Source of the DNA: Chloroflexota bacterium
Lineage (GTDB): Bacteria > Chloroflexota > Anaerolineae > Aggregatilineales > Phototrophicaceae
Reading direction: 5' to 3'
Assembly: GCA_020161935.1 (NCBI GenBank)
Contig: JAIUNI010000023.1
Location: forward strand, 1 to 64,000
Length of the DNA: 64,000 bases
The position numbers and the translations under genes are program-made. Below are positions 17,970 through 27,131 of the stretch, in pieces. Below the pieces are notes generated by a model. The model had not been told where the DNA came from and made no database searches. It was given only the letters and a program-made list of their open reading frames with translations. The stretch's first letter is position 1, and each line of letters starts with the position of its first letter.

Positions 17970-17999
17970 TTGACTTTTCGATCTTACTAATGTTACAGT
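17970..17999 (+). promoter_or_regulatory. Possible promoter for the PIN/TRAM gene
   Basis: TTGACT (17970-17975), an 18-nt spacer and TACAGT (17994-17999). The leader would be about 210 nt. The 17932-18214 gap holds no other clear element. Confidence 0.4.
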
Positions 18000-18214
18000 A
18001 AATCTTGTGGCTTAAAGGGTTGTTTGCGTTCTGCTCCGCGCCAAACTTTTATCGCGCGGCCAGAAATTGAGACAGCACCCGCTGTTTCATTCTTGTTTAT
18101 TATGATGAGGGGTTAAGGTCCTGCGCCCCGGCCTGTGCCACCGTTGTTCCCCAGCCCGGTGTCCGCCCATATTTATTCGCGGATCACGCAGCGTCGTAAC
18201 TCCGGGAGAAACCC

Positions 18215-19261
18215 ATGACAATCGATTTCATTTCCCGCATGATCGGTACGGTCGTTTTTGCGTTACTCGGTGCGCGGTTCGGTGTAGAGTCGGCAGGCGC
18301 GGTTGGGCTGCCGGTAGACATCACCTCTGCGATTTTCGCGCTGGTTGGCGTACTCATCGGTCTTATCTTAACCCCGTGGCTGACGATCCGACCGCTGCGT
18401 CGTATCCGCCAAACCATCACGGAATTACCGGTTGATATGCTGCTGACCTCACTGGCGGGTATGAGCATGGGCTTACTGCTGGCACTACTGCTGGCTTATC
18501 CGCTGGCACAGCTTGAAGAACCGTGGGGGGAACTGCTCCCGGCAGCCGTTTCGCTGGTGGCGGGGTATTTGGGACTCGTCATTTTCCGCACCCGTTCGCG
18601 TGAAATCGTGGGCTTACTGGGCGAACAAGGGAATAAGCGCAACCGAGGTCTTTTCGTGAGCGGCGACCGCACCATTTTGCTCGATACGAGCGTGCTGATT
18701 GATGGGCGGATTGTGGACATCGCGAAAACCGGCTTCATCGGTGGGACGCTGGGTGTACCGCGTTTCGTAATTACCGAACTCCACCAAGTCGCCGATTCTT
18801 CCGACACGCTGCGGCGCAACCGGGGGCGGCATGGCCTGACCAAGCTGAACGAACTCCAACGGGACGCGGTGATGCCCTTCAAAATATTGGAGGAAGACAT
18901 CCCCGGTGTGGTTGAGGTCGATGACAAGTTAGTGGCGCTGGCGGTCAAAATGAACGCGCCGATCATCACGAACGACTACCCGCTCAACCGGATTGCCGAG
19001 ACGCAGGGTGTTACGGTATTGAACGTCAACTCCCTGTCAAATGCCGTGCGTTCGATCTACCTGCCGGGCGATACCCTGCCGATACGCATCATTCAGGAAG
19101 GCCGCGAACCCGATCAAGGCGTGGGCTACTTGGAAGATGGAACGATGGTCGTGGTCGAGGGGGGCAAGCCGTTTATGGATCGCACCATCACGGTGAGCGT
19201 AACCAAGTTCATCAACAAAGATACGGGGCGCATGTTCTTCGCCGTCCCCGATAAGGAGTAG
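18215..19261 (+). CDS. Membrane-anchored PIN-TRAM ribonuclease-like protein (YacL family)
   Basis: A 348-residue protein of the YacL group. Three or four membrane helices (about 5-125) are followed by a PIN domain (about 145-265) with the acidic residues ILLDTSVLIDGR, ITELHQVAD, EVDDKLVALA and IITNDYPLNRI in order. A TRAM domain (about 280-335, GDTLPIRIIQEGREP, DGTMVVVEGG) binds RNA in related proteins. The arrangement matches the Bacillus YacL/Thermus TTHA0540 type, in which the PIN nuclease faces the cytoplasm. GGGAGA lies 7 nt before ATG. The C-terminus overlaps nothing, and the GDSL gene follows after 60 nt with its own -10. Confidence 0.9.
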   Translation: MTIDFISRMIGTVVFALLGARFGVESAGAVGLPVDITSAIFALVGVLIGLILTPWLTIRPLRRIRQTITELPVDMLLTSLAGMSMGLLLALLLAYPLAQLEEPWGELLPAAVSLVAGYLGLVIFRTRSREIVGLLGEQGNKRNRGLFVSGDRTILLDTSVLIDGRIVDIAKTGFIGGTLGVPRFVITELHQVADSSDTLRRNRGRHGLTKLNELQRDAVMPFKILEEDIPGVVEVDDKLVALAVKMNAPIITNDYPLNRIAETQGVTVLNVNSLSNAVRSIYLPGDTLPIRIIQEGREPDQGVGYLEDGTMVVVEGGKPFMDRTITVSVTKFINKDTGRMFFAVPDKE

Positions 19262-19309
19262 TCGGCTGCGCGTCAGGTGGGCGTTGGGTGAGGCGTGATC
19301 CCGCGCCTC

Positions 19310-19315
19310 TATAAT
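19310..19315 (+). promoter_or_regulatory. -10 element suggesting a leaderless transcript
   Basis: TATAAT ends 7 nt before ATG 19323, so transcription would begin at about the A of the start codon. No Shine-Dalgarno precedes this ATG. A weak TTGGGT is 20 nt upstream. Confidence 0.45.
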
Positions 19316-19322
19316 GTATCCT

Positions 19323-20432
19323 ATGAAGCACACAAGCCTACTCTTACTGACCTGCCTTTTACTCTTGGCTTTCGCACCATTACGGGCGCAAGATGATACC
19401 CTGCCGGACGCGACCGTTATACCGATGGATACAAGGCTGCGCTTGCGGGATGCGCCGTCTTTTAGCAGCAACACGTTAGATGGTATCGAACCGGGGACAG
19501 CGCTGACGCTGGTCGGGCGGACGGCGGACTCGAATTGGCTGCATATCCGTACACCGGACGGCGTGGTCGGCTGGGTATCGGCACCCTTCATCAGCGTGAA
19601 TGTCGACTTAAATGACCTGAGCGTGACCACCAACCTCGACTCACTGCCGCACCCACTCCGGTTGGCGGACAATGTGGCTGAAAACGTGCGAGCCATCTTC
19701 GCGCGTGGGCAGGAACTGGGCAATCGCGCGGATGTGTTCTCGAAGTTGGGCGACAGCATCACGGTCGCACCCCATATGCTGACACCCTTAAGCGATACGG
19801 CGTATAACCTCGGTGACTTCCAATACCTCGAAGGGATCATCGAGCGCTTCTCGGCTGAACCGGCCCGTGACGAGAAAAGCTCATTCGCCAACGTGTCGAT
19901 GGCAGCAGGCATCGGGTGGACGACGGACGCGGTCTTAAAGTCGAAGTTCACCGACCTCGAATACTGCCAACTGGACGAGGCGGCGCTGGATTGCGAGTAC
20001 CGGCTGGTGAAACCGGCGTTCGCGCTCATCATGTTCGGCACGAATGACGTGGCACATCTTTCACTCGAAACCTATACCTACAATATGGGGCGCATCGTTA
20101 AAGCGTCGATTGAACAGGGCGTTGTACCGATTATTAGCACCATTCCGGTACGGGTGGGGTACGAAGAACAGACGGCCAAATTTAACGAAGGGGTGGTGAA
20201 GGTGGCGCGGCGCTACAGCGTCCCCCTGTGGGAATACGGCGCGGCGATGCAGCCACTACCCGACCACGGACTCGCGCCGGATGGGGTACATCCGTCGATA
20301 CCCCCGAATGGCTACAAAGGGGCGGCGGATTTCCGCGCGTCGAACCTGTACTCCGGTTATGTAATCCGCAACCTGACAGCACTCCAAATTCTGGATGCGG
20401 TGGTGCTGGCGGTGGAGGCTGAGGCGGGTTGA
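19323..20432 (+). CDS. Exported SH3b plus SGNH/GDSL-like hydrolase
   Basis: A 369-residue protein with a signal peptide (MKHTSLLLLTCLLLLAFAPL, ending RAQ). Residues about 25-95 are a bacterial SH3 domain (RLRDAPSFSSNTLDGIEPGT, GVVGWVSAPF), a cell-wall ligand-binding module. The rest is SGNH-like: KLGDSITVAP (Ser of block I), FGTNDV (Asn of block III) and DGVHPSIPP (Asp and His of block V). The protein probably acts on a surface glycan or lipid ester. A TATAAT lies 7 nt upstream and suggests a leaderless message. ATG 19323 is preferred over ATG 19314, which would lie inside the -10. Confidence 0.83.
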   Translation: MKHTSLLLLTCLLLLAFAPLRAQDDTLPDATVIPMDTRLRLRDAPSFSSNTLDGIEPGTALTLVGRTADSNWLHIRTPDGVVGWVSAPFISVNVDLNDLSVTTNLDSLPHPLRLADNVAENVRAIFARGQELGNRADVFSKLGDSITVAPHMLTPLSDTAYNLGDFQYLEGIIERFSAEPARDEKSSFANVSMAAGIGWTTDAVLKSKFTDLEYCQLDEAALDCEYRLVKPAFALIMFGTNDVAHLSLETYTYNMGRIVKASIEQGVVPIISTIPVRVGYEEQTAKFNEGVVKVARRYSVPLWEYGAAMQPLPDHGLAPDGVHPSIPPNGYKGAADFRASNLYSGYVIRNLTALQILDAVVLAVEAEAG

Positions 20433-21257
20433 TTCACAAAATGCACAAATTTTGCAGTTTTCGCATATTTCCCGCCGAAGTGGCAGGCGGCTGGCTCTCG
20501 TATATCCGCTGAATTGACATTTTGTGATGGCGGGATTCCCGGCTAAAACCGCTGCACACCGCGAGTGCTACCGGGACTGCCGCCGCTGTGACAGTTCGAG
20601 GATGTCGCAGCGGAAACACGGGAGCGACTCGCGGCGGACAACGCAGATGCAATCGTCAGTTTGGGGGGCTTTACCAAAGACTGAAATCAGGGTTAGAAGG
20701 CATTGCATCATGGTTATTATTTTAGAACAAAAAATCTAAATTGTCAAGGGTTTGACACGTAGGTAACACCACACTAAACGGTGGAAATTCATTTTGTGTC
20801 GATTTCATCGCAAAATGAACCATAAAAGTCTTTAAAGTCCCTCGCCCTGAGGGAGAGGGATTTAGGGTGAGGGCTTAAAATAATCATCCACCACTTAATG
20901 CAGTCCTACCGACACGTAAGACTACCTTAAGTGGTGGAGGGTAAATTCGACCCCACCCCAACCCCTCCCCGTAGTAACAGGGAGGGACTTTAAAGACTTT
21001 TATGGCTCACCATACGTAGGAGGTTGCCATAAAATTAGTATCCACCGCTTAGTGTGGTGCTACCTTTATGTTCAGCGGTGATAGACCCCACATTTGTAGG
21101 GCGTTGCAGGGGAGGCGTGTTTCCTTTAATCACCATACTTCATAAATGGAAGTAAAATACTATTTTGTAGTTAAAAATTAAAAATTGTGACTGTTCACGC
21201 GGTCGAGACTCCGCTAAAGTGACGGTGCCAATTTATAAGGGGGAAGATAACTTAACA
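20433..21257. repeat. Gene-free gap with a cluster of dispersed repeats
   Basis: No gene is supported. It holds a short 9-nt-period stretch (about 20437-20500), a GC-rich palindrome (20827-20877, CCCTCGCCCTGAGGGAGAGGG), a second palindrome copy (20949-21000), and three copies of a further element with CCACC(A/G)CTTA(A/G)TG and CTACC (about 20759, 20885 and 21045, two of them as a hairpin around 20890-20940). A related copy lies at 57260. The AT-rich 21120-21230 part may carry the promoter of the next gene. Confidence 0.65.
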
Positions 21258-22019
21258 ATGTCCGAGTTCACGGTAGTTACACTTGACCAACGTCCAGACC
21301 TCATCGACGCAGCCGATACATTAGCCAGTCAATCCGGCGCATGGCCGGAGTTTATGCTTCACGATCCCATCGCTGACGAGCATTTCTGGCGGCTCTACGA
21401 TACCTTTCCAGCTTACCAAGTGGTGCTATTAGACGAAGAAGGCGAAATCGCCGCATTGGGCAATACGATTCCCGTGACATGGGACGGCCTCGGTGACAGT
21501 TTGCCAAACGAGGGCTGGGATGCGATTATGCAAATTGGTGTGAAAAACCACCGGAGAAAAATTAAGCCGAACTGTGCTTCGGCCATTCAAGCGGTGGTTG
21601 CCCTCAAGTACCGGAGGCAAGGGGTCAGCCAAGCGCTTATCAAGGCAATGCGCTCGGCAGTACGGCAGCAGGGTCTCAGCCGTTTGATCGCCCCCGTGCG
21701 CCCGAACCATAAGCACCTGTATCCGCTGACCTCGATGGAACGCTATATTGAGTGGCAGCGCGCGGACGGTACGTTGTTCGACCCGTGGCTGCGTACCCAT
21801 GCACGGTTGGGAGCGAAGATTATGAAGGTCTGCCCGCGCTCGATGACGATTTCGGCACCGCTTGCAAAGTGGGAAGGGTGGACGGGTCTGCGCCTGCCGG
21901 AAAGCGGCGTGTATATTATCCCCGGTGCGCTGGTTCCGCTGGGGGTTGACCGCGAACGGAATGTGGCAACATACGTCGAGCCGAACGTGTGGATGCTGCA
22001 CGAGATCGGTGAGGCGTAA
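21258..22019 (+). CDS. GNAT-family N-acetyltransferase
   Basis: A 253-residue protein. The acetyl-CoA-binding motif A is ALKYRRQGVSQALIKAMR near residue 118, and the preceding strand is VVLLDEEGEIAALGNTIPV; this is the usual GNAT core. The C-terminal half (about 170-253) is longer than in simple GNATs and contains MTISAPLAKWEGWTGLRLPE. The substrate is unknown. The open frame begins at GTG 21219, but ATG 21258 has a GGGGGAAG upstream and starts at the natural N-terminus. A repeat cluster lies on both sides. Confidence 0.78.
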   Translation: MSEFTVVTLDQRPDLIDAADTLASQSGAWPEFMLHDPIADEHFWRLYDTFPAYQVVLLDEEGEIAALGNTIPVTWDGLGDSLPNEGWDAIMQIGVKNHRRKIKPNCASAIQAVVALKYRRQGVSQALIKAMRSAVRQQGLSRLIAPVRPNHKHLYPLTSMERYIEWQRADGTLFDPWLRTHARLGAKIMKVCPRSMTISAPLAKWEGWTGLRLPESGVYIIPGALVPLGVDRERNVATYVEPNVWMLHEIGEA

Positions 22020-22028
22020 GCGGGCTTT

Positions 22029-22126
22029 TAGTCGGTAGTCTTTAGTCAACAGTCATTAGTCAGAAGAAAAGATTAACCGCCAAGTCGCCATCCACAGGAG
22101 GCTTCGCACAGAACGCCAAGATTTTA
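22029..22126 (+). repeat. Heptad cluster plus 62-bp repeat (copy A)
   Basis: TAGTCGG TAGTCTT TAGTCAA CAGTCAT TAGTCAG at 22029-22063 is followed by a 62-bp sequence (22065-22126, from AGAAAAGATTAACCGCC to GCCAAGATTTTA). The 62 bp are identical, in inverted orientation, to 59674-59735. Another palindrome, GGGAGGGTCTGTGATCATCCCC, lies just after at about 22136. Confidence 0.8.
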
Positions 22127-22193
22127 GGGAACACGGGAGGGTCTGTGATCATCCCCTACGAGAAACCCGTTATAACCACAATGTAAGATGCCC

Positions 22194-22727
22194 TTACCGC
22201 AGGGCGGCTTCGGCGAGGGCGCGGACGGTGCCGAGTTCGCCGCGATGTTCGGCCTCGTGTTCGATCAGGTGATAGATGACCCACGCGGGTGTGACATCAT
22301 AGCGTTCAAGCGTGCGGGGACGGCGGAAGTCGTCGAGCGTCATAGGTTTGAATGCTTCCAGCAGGAGCTTACGTGTCGCATCCAGACGTTTGTAGTGGGC
22401 ATCCAAGCTGATACCCGTTACCACATTTAAGCGTCCGTCTTCGCCGCGTACAGGGTACGGGAAGTTATCCCAAACCGACTGCGGCATCTGGCCTTCCATG
22501 ACCTCATTAAAAAGCCAATCCATTTCGATGATGGCAATATGGTAAAGCAGCGTGCCGATGCTGTTGCCAGCGGGCGGCTGCCAGTCGATGACCTCCGGCG
22601 AAATCCCTTCCAGCCGGTGTCCGGTCACGGTGCGGACATCCTCCAGCATCCACAAGGCACGCCCGATTTCCGGCACGTAACCGGCCAGCGGGGTGATGTG
22701 CAAGTTCTCGCGGGGTTGGTTGGTCAT
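22194..22727 (-). CDS. DinB-superfamily protein
   Basis: A 177-residue four-helix-bundle protein. The three metal-binding His appear in IGTLLYHIAIIEMDWL near residue 75 and LIEHEAEHRGELGTVRA near residue 155. DinB-like proteins bind a divalent metal and include thiol transferases and uncharacterised damage-linked proteins. ATG 22727 has GAGAGG 6 nt upstream; the longer frame from 22760 has no ribosome site. It is divergent from the PLP enzyme gene, with an 87-nt gap. Confidence 0.82.
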   Translation of the reverse strand: MTNQPRENLHITPLAGYVPEIGRALWMLEDVRTVTGHRLEGISPEVIDWQPPAGNSIGTLLYHIAIIEMDWLFNEVMEGQMPQSVWDNFPYPVRGEDGRLNVVTGISLDAHYKRLDATRKLLLEAFKPMTLDDFRRPRTLERYDVTPAWVIYHLIEHEAEHRGELGTVRALAEAALR

Positions 22728-22814
22728 AACATACCTCTCTAGAAGGTTACGAACTGGCACACTATAATACCATCAACCATAAATGTGTTGACCCATACTA
22801 AAGGACACGCCACT

Positions 22815-23912
22815 ATGAAACCCGCTACCCGTGTCGTCCGCGCTGGCTTACCCGCGCCGCAGCAGTCCGCGCCGTATCTGCCGGGACCGACCTTTGCCGC
22901 GCCCTACCATGCGGCTGGAGAACCCAGCAGCGCCCCCTATAACTATGGGCGGCTGCATAACCCGACGTGGACGCTGTTCGAGCAAGCGCTGGCGGAACTG
23001 GAAGGTGGGCCAACGCTGGTGTTTGCCTCTGGCATGGCGGCGATTGCAGCGGTCTTTGGCGCGACGCTCCGACCGGGGGATAAGGTGGTGCTGCCTTCCG
23101 ACAGCTACTATCTGGCGCGGGTGATGGCAAGCGGCTACTTCACGCAGATGGGTGTGCAGGTGGTGATGTCACCGACAGCGAATAACAGCCAACTGGAACA
23201 GCTTGACGGGGCGAAGCTGCTGTGGCTGGAAACACCGAGCAACCCGAATTTGGACGTGTGCGACATCGCGGCGCTGGTGGAGGCGGCCCACGCGCGGGGC
23301 GTGCTGGTGGCGGTGGATAACACGACCGCGACACCGCTGGGGCAGCAGCCGCTGGCGTTGGGGGCAGACTTTTCGGTCGCATCCGACACCAAAGGGCTAA
23401 CCGGACACTCCGATTTGATCCTCGGTCATGTGGCGGTACGCGAGCCTTCGCTGTTAGACGGCATCCGCATGTGGCGCAACCAGATCGGCGCGGTACCGGG
23501 GCCGATGGAAGTGTGGCTGGCGCACCGGTCGCTGGCGACGCTGCACCTGCGCCTTGAGCGGCAGTGTGCCAACGCGCTGGCGATTGCCCGCTACCTGACG
23601 ACGCATCCAGCAGTGACGGACGTGCGCTACCCCGGCCTCGAAGGGCATCCGGCGCATGAGCTGGCGGCGCGACAGATGCGGTACTACGGCAGCATTGTCA
23701 GCTTTACACTGGCGGACGCGGCTGCGGCACAGCGATTCCTGAGCGCGTCCAAACTGATTTATGAGGCGACGAGCTTTGGCAGCCTGCACAGCACCGCCGA
23801 ACGACGCGCACGCTGGGGCGGCGATGTGGTGGCGGCAGGGTTCATCCGCATGAATGTGGGCTGCGAAGCGGTCGAGGATTTGCTGGCGGACATCGAGCAG
23901 GCGCTTCCGTAA
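22815..23912 (+). CDS. PLP-dependent trans-sulfuration enzyme (cystathionine gamma-lyase/synthase type)
   Basis: A 365-residue fold-type-I PLP enzyme of the Cys/Met-metabolism family. It shows NYGRLHNPTWTLFEQALAEL near the N-terminus, LVFASGMAAIAAVFGA (phosphate binding), WLETPSNPNLDVCDI, AVDNTTATPLGQQPL (the Asp that pairs with the pyridine N) and SDTKGLTGHSDLILGHV, whose Lys (about 193) forms the Schiff base. It makes or breaks C-S bonds in Cys or Met metabolism, but lyase and synthase cannot be separated by eye. AAAGGA 9 nt before ATG 22815 sets the start. A TATAAT lies at 22763-22768. No sulphur genes are adjacent. Confidence 0.88.
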   Translation: MKPATRVVRAGLPAPQQSAPYLPGPTFAAPYHAAGEPSSAPYNYGRLHNPTWTLFEQALAELEGGPTLVFASGMAAIAAVFGATLRPGDKVVLPSDSYYLARVMASGYFTQMGVQVVMSPTANNSQLEQLDGAKLLWLETPSNPNLDVCDIAALVEAAHARGVLVAVDNTTATPLGQQPLALGADFSVASDTKGLTGHSDLILGHVAVREPSLLDGIRMWRNQIGAVPGPMEVWLAHRSLATLHLRLERQCANALAIARYLTTHPAVTDVRYPGLEGHPAHELAARQMRYYGSIVSFTLADAAAAQRFLSASKLIYEATSFGSLHSTAERRARWGGDVVAAGFIRMNVGCEAVEDLLADIEQALP

Positions 23913-23998
23913 ATTTTGACTAGCCACCTCCATTCTTTGGGGTCTTTGCGATGGGTTGCGTGCTATGGTTAGGAAGTATGCACGAAGGAGCGCAACCT

Positions 23999-24706
23999 AT
24001 GATCGCACGTTTTAAGCACGCCGAGCCGGTGCGGAAGCTGGGTGTCGTCCTGCTGATTATCGCGGCTGTAGTGACCCTCGTTGGGTCGTTGGATCAACAC
24101 CCTAGTCTGGCACCACTGGCGTTTTTACGGGCAACCTTCGACGATTTTTATACGAACGTCGGGACGGAACTCGCCAGCATCGCGATTACAGTACTGATTA
24201 TCGACCGTCTGCACCACCACCATGACGACGAGGCCAAGCGCTCGGAACTGATCCTGCAAATGGGCAGCCCTGACCACTCGTTCGCGATTGAGGCGGTACG
24301 GATACTGGCGGCACACGGTTGGTTGAAGAACGGCACGCTGACCCATGCACAACTCGGCCATGCGAATTTAGAAGGCGCGAACTTACAAGAAGTGTCGATG
24401 CAGGGAGCGAAATTAGCACTGACCAATTTGCAACATGCTAAACTCACAGGCGCGAACCTGCAATATGCGCTGCTCAAAGGGGCTGACCTGCGGGGCGCGT
24501 GCTTGCGCGGTGTCGATTTACGCGGGGCAAACCTGAACGATGCCAAGCTGGCGGACGCGAAGCTGGACGACAGCACGCTAATGGACTCTGAAACCATCCT
24601 GCCCGACTGCACGTATTGGTCTACAGGGGTGGATGTCAGCCGGTATACGAACCCGCAGCATCCCGATTTCTGGCAGCCACGGCACGCGGCAGCAACGTCA
24701 CCCTAG
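23999..24706 (+). CDS. Pentapeptide-repeat membrane protein
   Basis: A 235-residue protein. Two membrane helices (about 15-35 and 50-75) precede a small region LILQMGSPDHSFAIEAVRIL that also occurs in the next gene. From about residue 115 pentapeptide repeats A(D/N)LXX run on (GANLQEVSMQGAKLALTNL, GADLRGACLRGVDLRGA), forming a right-handed quadrilateral helix. The tail ends in a Trp/Thr-rich block. Roles in the family range from DNA mimicry to scaffolding. GAAGGAG 10 nt before ATG 23999 supports this start over the longer frame at 23951. Confidence 0.83.
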   Translation: MIARFKHAEPVRKLGVVLLIIAAVVTLVGSLDQHPSLAPLAFLRATFDDFYTNVGTELASIAITVLIIDRLHHHHDDEAKRSELILQMGSPDHSFAIEAVRILAAHGWLKNGTLTHAQLGHANLEGANLQEVSMQGAKLALTNLQHAKLTGANLQYALLKGADLRGACLRGVDLRGANLNDAKLADAKLDDSTLMDSETILPDCTYWSTGVDVSRYTNPQHPDFWQPRHAAATSP

Positions 24707-24785
24707 CTTGCGATTGACAGCCAGCACCGTGACCATTAAGCTGCATCATACTTTCATCGTCATCACTGATTTTTAGGATGCGGTT

Positions 24786-25382
24786 ATGCTTGACGCATTA
24801 TTCGGACGATCCAAAAACGCACTCATCCAGCAGATGGGCAGCAGCGATAATAAGCAGGTGTTGAAGGCGGTTGAACTGCTGAAGGCGAAGGGTTGGTTCC
24901 GCGACGGCTCGTTACACGCCGCACAGTTGGAGAAGGCGAACCTGCGCGGGGCGGCGCTGGCACGGGCGGAGATGCAGCGGGCGAATTTGCGCGGGGCGAA
25001 CCTGACCAAAGCCTACTTGGGCGAAACGCAGCTCAAGGCCGCGATACTGGCCGAGGCGGTTCTGCACGAAGCCAATATGCGAAGTGTGGTGCTGACGGAA
25101 GCTGACCTTTCCGGCGCAGACCTCAGCCGCGCGTATCTGGCGCTGGCGCATTTAACCGGCACCAACTTTCAGAACGCGACGCTGCACGGCACCAACTTCT
25201 GGCAGGCGGATTTATCCGGCGCGAATTTGGAAGGGGCGGCGATGCGCGATGTGGTGTTCTTCGAGACGCGCTTTAATGAGCAAACGGTTTTACCCGATGG
25301 CAGCCGGTGGACGACCACAACCGAGTGGGCACGCTTCACCGACCCCAACCATGCGGCGTTCTGGCTGGGTGATTCACGCTGA
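24786..25382 (+). CDS. Pentapeptide-repeat protein, paralogue of the preceding gene
   Basis: A 198-residue soluble protein. The N-terminal LIQQMGSSDNKQVLKAVELL matches the same segment of the preceding protein, as does the WFRDGSLHAAQLEKANLRGA start of the repeats and the C-terminal DGSRWTTTTEWARFTDP block. It lacks the membrane helices. The A(N/D)LXX repeats cover about residues 40-160. The pair looks like a tandem duplication with gain or loss of the membrane anchor. Its TGA overlaps the ATG of the following gene (TGATG), so those two are translationally coupled. Confidence 0.83.
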   Translation: MLDALFGRSKNALIQQMGSSDNKQVLKAVELLKAKGWFRDGSLHAAQLEKANLRGAALARAEMQRANLRGANLTKAYLGETQLKAAILAEAVLHEANMRSVVLTEADLSGADLSRAYLALAHLTGTNFQNATLHGTNFWQADLSGANLEGAAMRDVVFFETRFNEQTVLPDGSRWTTTTEWARFTDPNHAAFWLGDSR

Positions 25383-25702
25383 TGGACAACCGCAAATGGA
25401 AAGTGGTGCTGGCGCTGATCTTCCCACCGCTGGGGGTGCTGGATAAAGGCTGCGGGACGATTTTCGTGGTGACACTGCTCACGTTCCCGCTGTGGATACC
25501 GGGGATGATCGCGGCGATTTTGATTGTGCTGGCGGAGAAACCCCAACCGGATTTTGAAACCGACGAGTACGACGACTGGCCGGAAAAAGAGAAGCGCAAA
25601 GGCGCGTACGTCCGGCTGGCGGATGGCGAAGTCGCCGAGGTGGTGGAAGATGACCACGCGCCGTTGACGGGGTATAAGAACGATCTTCGTAGTGGTGATT
25701 AA
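25382..25702 (+). CDS. YqaE/Pmp3-like small membrane protein
   Basis: A 106-residue protein. The hydrophobic start IFPPLGVLDKGCGTIFVVTL followed by WIPGMIAAILIVL matches the two-helix YqaE/Pmp3 (UPF0057) fold, with its FPPL and PG(M/I) landmarks. Family members respond to salt or membrane stress. The acidic C-terminal half (about 50-106) goes beyond the usual 55-residue size. It overlaps the pentapeptide gene by one base (TGATG), so expression is coupled. The stop TAA is directly followed by part of a GC-rich palindromic repeat. Confidence 0.78.
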   Translation: MDNRKWKVVLALIFPPLGVLDKGCGTIFVVTLLTFPLWIPGMIAAILIVLAEKPQPDFETDEYDDWPEKEKRKGAYVRLADGEVAEVVEDDHAPLTGYKNDLRSGD

Positions 25703-26233
25703 ACCCTCACCCCGATACCCCTGCTGCAAGCTGTCGATTCGATACGGCTAATCGAACACAACAGCCTGACCACAACGAACCTCAACGTGTGCGTGAATGG
25801 TTTACCCGGTATCGTGTTCGAGCATCGTGACGGTGGCTCGCCGCTCGAAAGTATCCGTACGCCTAACGGCAGCGTCGCTCATATCCCGACGTTGTATCTC
25901 TACGGGCAGGTGACGCAACCGGGGGTGATGCGCTACCAAGCGGGTTCGTACACCTCGCTCCAAGTGGTTTTAAAACCACATGCGCTGCAAACACTATTGG
26001 GGCTAAATGCCTCGATGATGACTAATTCCATCGTTGACCTGAGCGAGTTTGCGGACACGACCTTTCAACTTCAGATGGTGGAGGCGGGGAGTGTGGGTGA
26101 GCAGGTGCGGCTCATCACGCGCTTTTTAGCTGACAAGCTGGGGCAGGCACGGAATCGCGATTGTTTGATCGAGGAAAGTTTGTGCCACATTCAGCAGGGC
26201 GGTGCGCGAGCGATTCATAAGCCGACCTTTTGA
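25703..26233 (+). pseudogene. Remnant of an AraC-type regulator (DUF6597-like sensor half only)
   Basis: The frame LPGIVFEHRDGG, PTLYLYGQVTQPGVMRYQAG, YTSLQVVLKPHALQTLLG matches the N-terminal sensor region of AraC proteins with DUF6597. In-frame similarity continues upstream of the first GTG (PLLQAVDSIRLIE) back to the preceding gene's stop, but no start codon is left there. At the other end the frame stops at IEESLCHIQQGGARAI, just where the AraC HTH should begin. It has lost both its start and its DNA-binding domain. A GTG at 25781 or 25787 could still allow a 148-residue product, so expression as a small binding protein is not excluded. Confidence 0.65.
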
Positions 26234-26405
26234 CTGTCATTTAATATATCGGTGGATTATATGTGCTTTCACTATCCTACCAATAAGCGGAGGGCAACCG
26301 TAGGGTAAAGGAAACCACTTACAAATCTCATTATTATGCGCTTGCCTCAACAAAAACCACCCTTACGGATGGTTTTATATTGAGCAAACAGTCGTTGGTT
26401 AAGGG

Positions 26406-27131
26406 CTACTCGACCAGCGGTTTCTTGCCGACAGCAGCGTAGAAGAAGCCGAAGAATACCTCGACACGGCGGTAGTTTTCCGTCCGCGCGGCCAGCCATT
26501 CCCACGGGCGGCGGGTGCTGTCGGTAATAATGAACAGGTCGAGGATGTTGAGCAGCCAGCCAATCGGTCGGGCGTACCACAGGTCACTCTCACAAATGTC
26601 AGCGATGGCGTATGTGCCGCCCGGTTTGAGCGCGTCCCACGCCTGCTGCATGGCCTGTTCGTGGCGTGGAATGACGATCAACCCCAGCGTACACAGCACC
26701 ACGTCGAAATCCGTCCCCGGCTGCATGGTCGCCGCGTCGGACTGCACCAGCTCGACATTCGTCCAACCGTGCTGGTTAATCACCCGCTGGGCAGTCGCCA
26801 GCATTTCGGGGCTGTAGTCCACCGCGACCAGCTTACCGGTTGGGCCGATGCGCTGCATGATGTAGGGGAAGTTCGCCCCCGCACCACAGGCGAAATCCAG
26901 CACTTTATCACCGGGTTTGAGGTCGGCGAGATTCATGACCGCTTCGCGCATTTCGATACGCGGGTAGCGACCCAAGAGGCCGACCTGCAAATCGGTATCA
27001 TTATAATTTTCCGCGCGGCGTTTGTAATAGGCATCAAGGCGCGACTGTGTAAGGGATGTTTTGCTGGTCTGGCGCAGCACCGAAGCCAGCGCCAGACCGC
27101 CCAACAGCCCCAGCCAAAATTGTCGGTTCAA
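26406..27131 (-). CDS. Membrane-anchored class I SAM-dependent methyltransferase
   Basis: A 241-residue protein. A TTG at 27131 is the likely start: it overlaps the stop of the preceding gene as TTGA, and GAGGA lies 7 nt upstream. The N-terminus (NRQFWLGLLGGLALASVL) is hydrophobic and may anchor it. The methyltransferase core has VLDFACGAGANFPYIMQRI (motif I), VAVDYSPEML (motif II), then DVVLCTLGLIVIPRHEQAM. Translational coupling to a phospholipid synthase suggests a lipid substrate, for example phosphatidylethanolamine N-methylation, but this is inference from neighbourhood. Confidence 0.82.
   Translation of the reverse strand: MNRQFWLGLLGGLALASVLRQTSKTSLTQSRLDAYYKRRAENYNDTDLQVGLLGRYPRIEMREAVMNLADLKPGDKVLDFACGAGANFPYIMQRIGPTGKLVAVDYSPEMLATAQRVINQHGWTNVELVQSDAATMQPGTDFDVVLCTLGLIVIPRHEQAMQQAWDALKPGGTYAIADICESDLWYARPIGWLLNILDLFIITDSTRRPWEWLAARTENYRRVEVFFGFFYAAVGKKPLVE

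Noticed and set aside
20524..20739. 71-codon gene in the repeat cluster
   Set aside because: No ribosome site, no plausible fold, and it lies between repeats.
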